The notes beneath the pieces are model-generated. The model was not told where the DNA came from, made no database searches, and saw only the letters and a program-made list of their open reading frames with translations. From Clostridia bacterium (GTDB lineage: Bacteria; Bacillota; Clostridia; Christensenellales; Borkfalkiaceae), in the NCBI GenBank assembly GCA_017467345.1, contig JAFTSI010000005.1:1-46621 (forward strand): a stretch of DNA of 46,621 nt, read 5' to 3'. Both the position numbers and the translations under genes were made by a program. Positions 44,551-46,621 of the stretch are shown in pieces; within the stretch, counting starts at the first letter, position 1; the number at the start of each line of letters is the position of its first letter.

Positions 44551-46230
44551 ATGTTTCCAGTAGGATTAGAAAGTTTTTCAAGTATGTTATCAGGCGCACC
44601 GCTAATATTTAGCATAGTGGTATCGGTGTTAAACGCCGTGCTACTATTTTTCGCGTCAATGAAGTTTTTACTTGTTTTGCAACTATGTGGCTATAAAGCA
44701 AAACGCTATTTTAAATGGCTAAAAAACCCACAAACCCCATACCTTTCAAGGCTAATGCTGTTATGCTTAATGGGTTTCTTGTTTTTCTGCATTATAGCAA
44801 TGTGCTTTTCTTCGGTTTTGGGTTATGATATATCTTCGTTAGTGGGCTTTGTTTCATACCTATTATTCACCATTTTATATATCAACACCGAAAGCAAGGT
44901 AAATGCAAAAGTTCCCTTGCGTAAAACTGGTAGGCTTATTAGGCTTATAATAGTTTATTGTATAGTGTTAGGTGTAATAACCTTTGGCTTTTTAACATTA
45001 CTTAACTATTTAGCATTTGTTATAGGTAGCGAAGTTGTGGGAATATTAAGGTTTTCGCTAATATGCGTAATGCCTATACTCACACCCTTTATACTATACT
45101 TTTCATCATTACTCACTTCGCCATTTGAAACGATAGTTAAGCACTTTGCTATTAAAAGAGCAACGCTTAAATTAAAGCGTATGCAAATACTAAAAATAGG
45201 CATAACGGGTAGTTTTGGCAAAACCACAGTTAAAGAAATATTAAAGTCAATTCTATCTCAAAAATATAGGGTTTTAGCAACCCCAGCATCATTTAATACT
45301 CCTATGGGTATTGCCTTAACGGTAAAACACCTTGATAGCACTCATGATGTATTTATTGCAGAAATGGGGGCAAGGAATAGGGGCGATATAAAAGAAGTTG
45401 CCAAAATTGTTAGCCCTATGTATGGCGTGCTAACAGGTGTAAATATTCAACATTTAGAAACATTTAAAACTCTTGAAAATATTAAAGACACCAAGTTTGA
45501 ACTCTTTGAAAACTTAACTGATGGTGGCGAAGGCTTTTTCTCTGCCGATAATGAAAACTCAGTTGAACTTGCTAATAGGTTTAACGGTGAAAAATACTTT
45601 GCAGGTGTTTCTAACCCCGAAAACAATTTAGTTAGCGCATCAAACATTAGTGTTGGCGAACACGGAACTTCCTTTACCTTAAACATTAAAGGTGAAGAAG
45701 GCGTGCCTTGTTCTACCGTGCTACTTGGCAAACACAGTATTAAAAACATTTGCTTGGCGGCGGCGGTTGCCTATAAAATGGGTATGACCCCTATTGAAAT
45801 TGCGCTTGGTATAAACCGTATTCAGTCAATAGGTCATAGGCTTGAACTTATGCCAAACAATAAAGGCATAGTTATTATTGACGATAGTTATAACGCAAAC
45901 ATTGATGGCGTGGTTGCAGCAATGGAAGTTTTAGACCTATTTAACGGCAGAAAAATAGTTTTAACACCAGGGCTTGTAGAACTTGGCAAAGATGAAAATA
46001 TGGCTAATATGGAAATGGGCAAGATTTTAGCAAAACACGCCGACCATGTTATAATTATAGGCAGGCAAAATGCCGAAATGATTCTTGCAGGGCTTTTAGA
46101 AGGTGGTATGAAAAAGGAAAACATCAAGTTTGCCACAAACCTTAATAAAGGCAATAAAGAACTTAACGCAATGGTAAAAGAAGGTGATGTAGTTTTGTTT
46201 GAAAACGACTTGCCTGATAACTATAACTAA
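44551..46230 (+). CDS. murF: MurF-type Mur ligase with N-terminal membrane domain
   Basis: 559 residues. Residues about 215-559 hold the Mur ligase ATPase centre (GITGSFGKTTVKE, VFIAEMGARNRGDI, GVLTGVNIQHLETF) and the C-terminal ligase domain (GHRLELMPN, IIDDSYNAN); this pattern is MurF, which adds D-Ala-D-Ala to UDP-MurNAc-tripeptide. In place of the usual soluble substrate domain there are about 210 residues with five or six membrane helices (about 18-45, 66-86, 93-110, 131-155, 165-187). ddl, which makes its D-Ala-D-Ala substrate, follows. No Shine-Dalgarno site; a 6-base gap to the hydrolase suggests coupling. Confidence 0.88.
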   Translation: MFPVGLESFSSMLSGAPLIFSIVVSVLNAVLLFFASMKFLLVLQLCGYKAKRYFKWLKNPQTPYLSRLMLLCLMGFLFFCIIAMCFSSVLGYDISSLVGFVSYLLFTILYINTESKVNAKVPLRKTGRLIRLIIVYCIVLGVITFGFLTLLNYLAFVIGSEVVGILRFSLICVMPILTPFILYFSSLLTSPFETIVKHFAIKRATLKLKRMQILKIGITGSFGKTTVKEILKSILSQKYRVLATPASFNTPMGIALTVKHLDSTHDVFIAEMGARNRGDIKEVAKIVSPMYGVLTGVNIQHLETFKTLENIKDTKFELFENLTDGGEGFFSADNENSVELANRFNGEKYFAGVSNPENNLVSASNISVGEHGTSFTLNIKGEEGVPCSTVLLGKHSIKNICLAAAVAYKMGMTPIEIALGINRIQSIGHRLELMPNNKGIVIIDDSYNANIDGVVAAMEVLDLFNGRKIVLTPGLVELGKDENMANMEMGKILAKHADHVIIIGRQNAEMILAGLLEGGMKKENIKFATNLNKGNKELNAMVKEGDVVLFENDLPDNYN

Positions 46231-46249
46231 TTTACAAACTAAAAAATAA

Positions 46250-46293
46250 CAAAAAACACCAAAGCAAAAAAATAAAAGCGGAGGTGTTTTTTT
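46250..46293 (+). terminator. Attenuator-like hairpin between murF and ddl
   Basis: AAAAAACACC and GGTGTTTTTT pair around a roughly 22-base A-rich loop, followed by more T. The right arm overlaps the ddl Shine-Dalgarno GGAGGTG. Confidence 0.5.
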
Positions 46294-46295
46294 AT

Positions 46296-46621
46296 ATGAA
46301 AAATATAGCAGTATTTTTCGGTGGCAAATCTATTGAGCACGACATTTCGTGTATAACAGGCGCGCTAACCTTAAACGCGCTAAAAAAGGGTGAGCATATT
46401 CCCGTGCCTATTTTTATTGACTACGATAATTCGTGGTGGACTGGCGAAGACTTTTTTGATATTGAAACTCACAAAAAACCAAACTATAAAAAACTAAAAC
46501 GGGTGTGTTTAGTTGCAGGTAGCCCAACTCTTTTTTGGGTTAAGGGCAAAAAGCTAAAACCACTTTGCGATATAGCCGTTGGCATAAACGCCTTGCACGG
46601 CGAATTTGGTGAAGACGGCGC
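46296..46621 (+). CDS. ddl: D-alanine--D-alanine ligase, N-terminal part, cut by window end
   Basis: 109 codons visible. IAVFFGGKSIEHDISCITG is the Ddl start signature, with the conserved Glu-His pair, and INALHGEFGEDGA matches the conserved (V/A)xHGxxGEDG block at the end of the N-terminal domain. Ddl joins two D-alanines in the cytoplasm for use by MurF, encoded just upstream. GGAGGTG lies 9 bases before the ATG. The ATP-grasp domain lies beyond the window. Confidence 0.95.
   Translation, partial: MKNIAVFFGGKSIEHDISCITGALTLNALKKGEHIPVPIFIDYDNSWWTGEDFFDIETHKKPNYKKLKRVCLVAGSPTLFWVKGKKLKPLCDIAVGINALHGEFGEDG

Overview
The window looks like a chromosome segment from an anaerobic, low-GC, spore-forming Bacillota (class Clostridia, probably an uncultured gut lineage near Christensenellales). 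The reasons are: AT-rich DNA, purine-rich Shine-Dalgarno sites, strong TTGaca/TATAAT promoters with almost invariant 17-18 bp spacers, a sporulation/germination operon (spoIIR-sleB-ypeB), vitamin uptake through ECF S-components (ThiT, RibU) under TPP and FMN riboswitches, and Clostridia-type gene orders (tsaE-tsaB-rimI, obgE-yhbY, nadD-yqeK-rsfS, rpsF-ssb-rpsR). The lineage is an inference. No phage, plasmid, CRISPR array, IS transposase or obvious genomic island is visible; the segment is mainly core chromosome with a few repeat-rich intergenic patches.

Layout. 1-996: the end of an rRNA operon (5S and terminator) and about 860 bases without a gene but full of repeats. 997-5358: small or unknown genes, a Pr6Pr-like membrane protein, a low-molecular-weight phosphatase and transketolase. 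5476-11588: one forward run proS, membrane protein, mnmE, lysR-type regulator, uppP, mscL. 11714-14542: the sporulation operon. 14556-15200: a small XRE regulator, tRNA-Met and tRNA-Glu. 15343-22741: cysteine synthase, a beta-helix lipoprotein, gtrA, a GNAT, a DUF1295 protein, a lipid kinase and the CCA-adding enzyme. 22752-27718: a repeat-containing membrane protein, rpsF-ssb-rpsR, small membrane proteins and a second repeat patch. 27724-33673: TPP-controlled thiT, yfbR-like nucleotidase, sugar-ABC ATPase, PucR regulator with an S41 protease. 33670-38773: small genes, cysteine desulfurase opposite a DUF3343 sulfur/selenium carrier, nth, obgE, yhbY and a membrane protein. 38840-46621: nadD-yqeK fusion, rsfS, DeoC-like protein, FMN riboswitch-ribU, then tsaE-tsaB-rimI-hydrolase-murF-ddl (ddl cut by the window end).

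Functional themes are tRNA maturation and modification (cca, mnmE, tsaE/tsaB, proS), ribosome assembly (obgE, yhbY, rsfS, rpsF, rpsR), envelope synthesis (uppP, murF, ddl, gtrA, lipid kinase), spore formation and germination, and vitamin scavenging. The most notable signals are: at least five genes whose predicted transcription start falls on the start codon (leaderless mRNAs); interleaved or overlapping divergent promoters; compact regulatory designs in which a hairpin is both terminator and Shine-Dalgarno lock (ribU, possibly ddl); membrane-domain fusions on MurF and ThiT; and a repeat patch at 26334-26656 that preserves the reading frame of a small hydrophobic/basic peptide cassette.
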